Positions 5,830 through 7,508 of a stretch of DNA of 7,508 nt are shown here, in pieces. The stretch is from assembly GCA_900754495.1 (NCBI GenBank), contig CAAEDC010000036.1, positions 1 to 7,508 on the forward strand, in the 5' to 3' direction. Source of the stretch: Eggerthellaceae bacterium. GTDB lineage: Bacteria > Actinomycetota > Coriobacteriia > Coriobacteriales > Eggerthellaceae. Within the stretch, counting starts at the first letter, position 1, and each line of letters starts with the position of its first letter. The translations under genes were made by a program, and so were the position numbers. Below the pieces are notes generated by a model, which was not told where the DNA came from, did no database searches, and worked only from the letters and a program-made list of their open reading frames with translations.

Positions 5830-5902
5830 GCTCTCTCATGTGATTACCGCGGCAGCGCTGCGCAGGGGAGCGGTGGGTGCCATGACATAAGGAGGGGATT
5901 CG

Positions 5903-7432
<1,530 letters not shown>

Positions 7433-7475
7433 CGCGGGCGTTCGACGGCGCAGATGCTTGCGCGCGGGATTACGA

Positions 7476-7508
7476 AAAGGGCGCGGCCCCTCCCATTGCG
7501 GACGGGGC
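7476..7508 (+). terminator. Probable intrinsic terminator of the symporter gene (cut by the window end)
   Basis: AAAAGGGCGCGGCCCC (7475/7476-7490) begins 43 bases after the stop. GCCCCTCC (7486-7493) already pairs with GG-A-GGGGC (7500-7508) with one bulged C (7503). The A-run and the GGGCGC before it look like the outer 5' arm, whose partner and T-run would lie just outside the window. The visible half-stem is fact; the completion is a prediction. Confidence 0.5.

Noticed and set aside
5836..5902. Glycine riboswitch ahead of the alanine/glycine symporter
   Set aside because: Such genes sometimes have one, but the leader is only ~67 bases and lacks the conserved glycine-aptamer core elements; no T-box elements are visible either.

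Overview
The window is a GC-rich stretch (roughly two-thirds G+C by eye) with long ORFs, strong GC bias at third codon positions and clear AGGAGG-type ribosome binding sites. Style and gene content (DUF362 ferredoxin-like protein, iron-sulfur flavoprotein, SotB-type exporter, CPBP protease, alanine/glycine symporter) fit an anaerobic high-GC actinobacterium, most likely a gut Coriobacteriia/Eggerthellaceae member. The taxon is an inference from composition and gene types, not from a marker gene. There are no rRNA, tRNA, CRISPR or mobile-element genes, and the region reads as ordinary chromosome.

Layout. (1) 1-903, +: 3' part of a DUF362 protein with two [4Fe-4S] binding motifs. It is followed after a GC-rich hairpin by (2) 985-1563, +: a flavoprotein with a compact cysteine motif like that of iron-sulfur flavoproteins. 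The two look like a redox pair, possibly an operon. (3) 1706-2884, +: a 12-TM MFS exporter of the SotB type, preceded by a -10 element and a 32-bp near-perfect palindrome that would lie at the transcription start. (4) 2881-3660, -: a CPBP intramembrane protease, convergent with the exporter; the two genes share the four bases CTAG as their stop codons. (5) 3817-5688, +: a 623-residue membrane protein that I cannot assign to a known function. It has about ten TM segments, an acidic cytosolic loop, a Gly/Ser/Tyr-rich linker, and a C-terminal domain of four ~20-residue repeats. It is divergent from the protease, and both strands of the 156-bp gap carry -10-like elements. (6) 5903-7432, +: an alanine/glycine:cation symporter (AGCS family) behind a 214-bp leader with an extended -10 and several small hairpins. 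The window ends inside what looks like its intrinsic terminator.

The genes do not form one pathway. Two are redox proteins, three are transport or membrane proteins, and one is a membrane protease. The most novel item is the 10-TM/beta-repeat protein; its divergent neighbour, the CPBP protease, is a possible but unproven partner.
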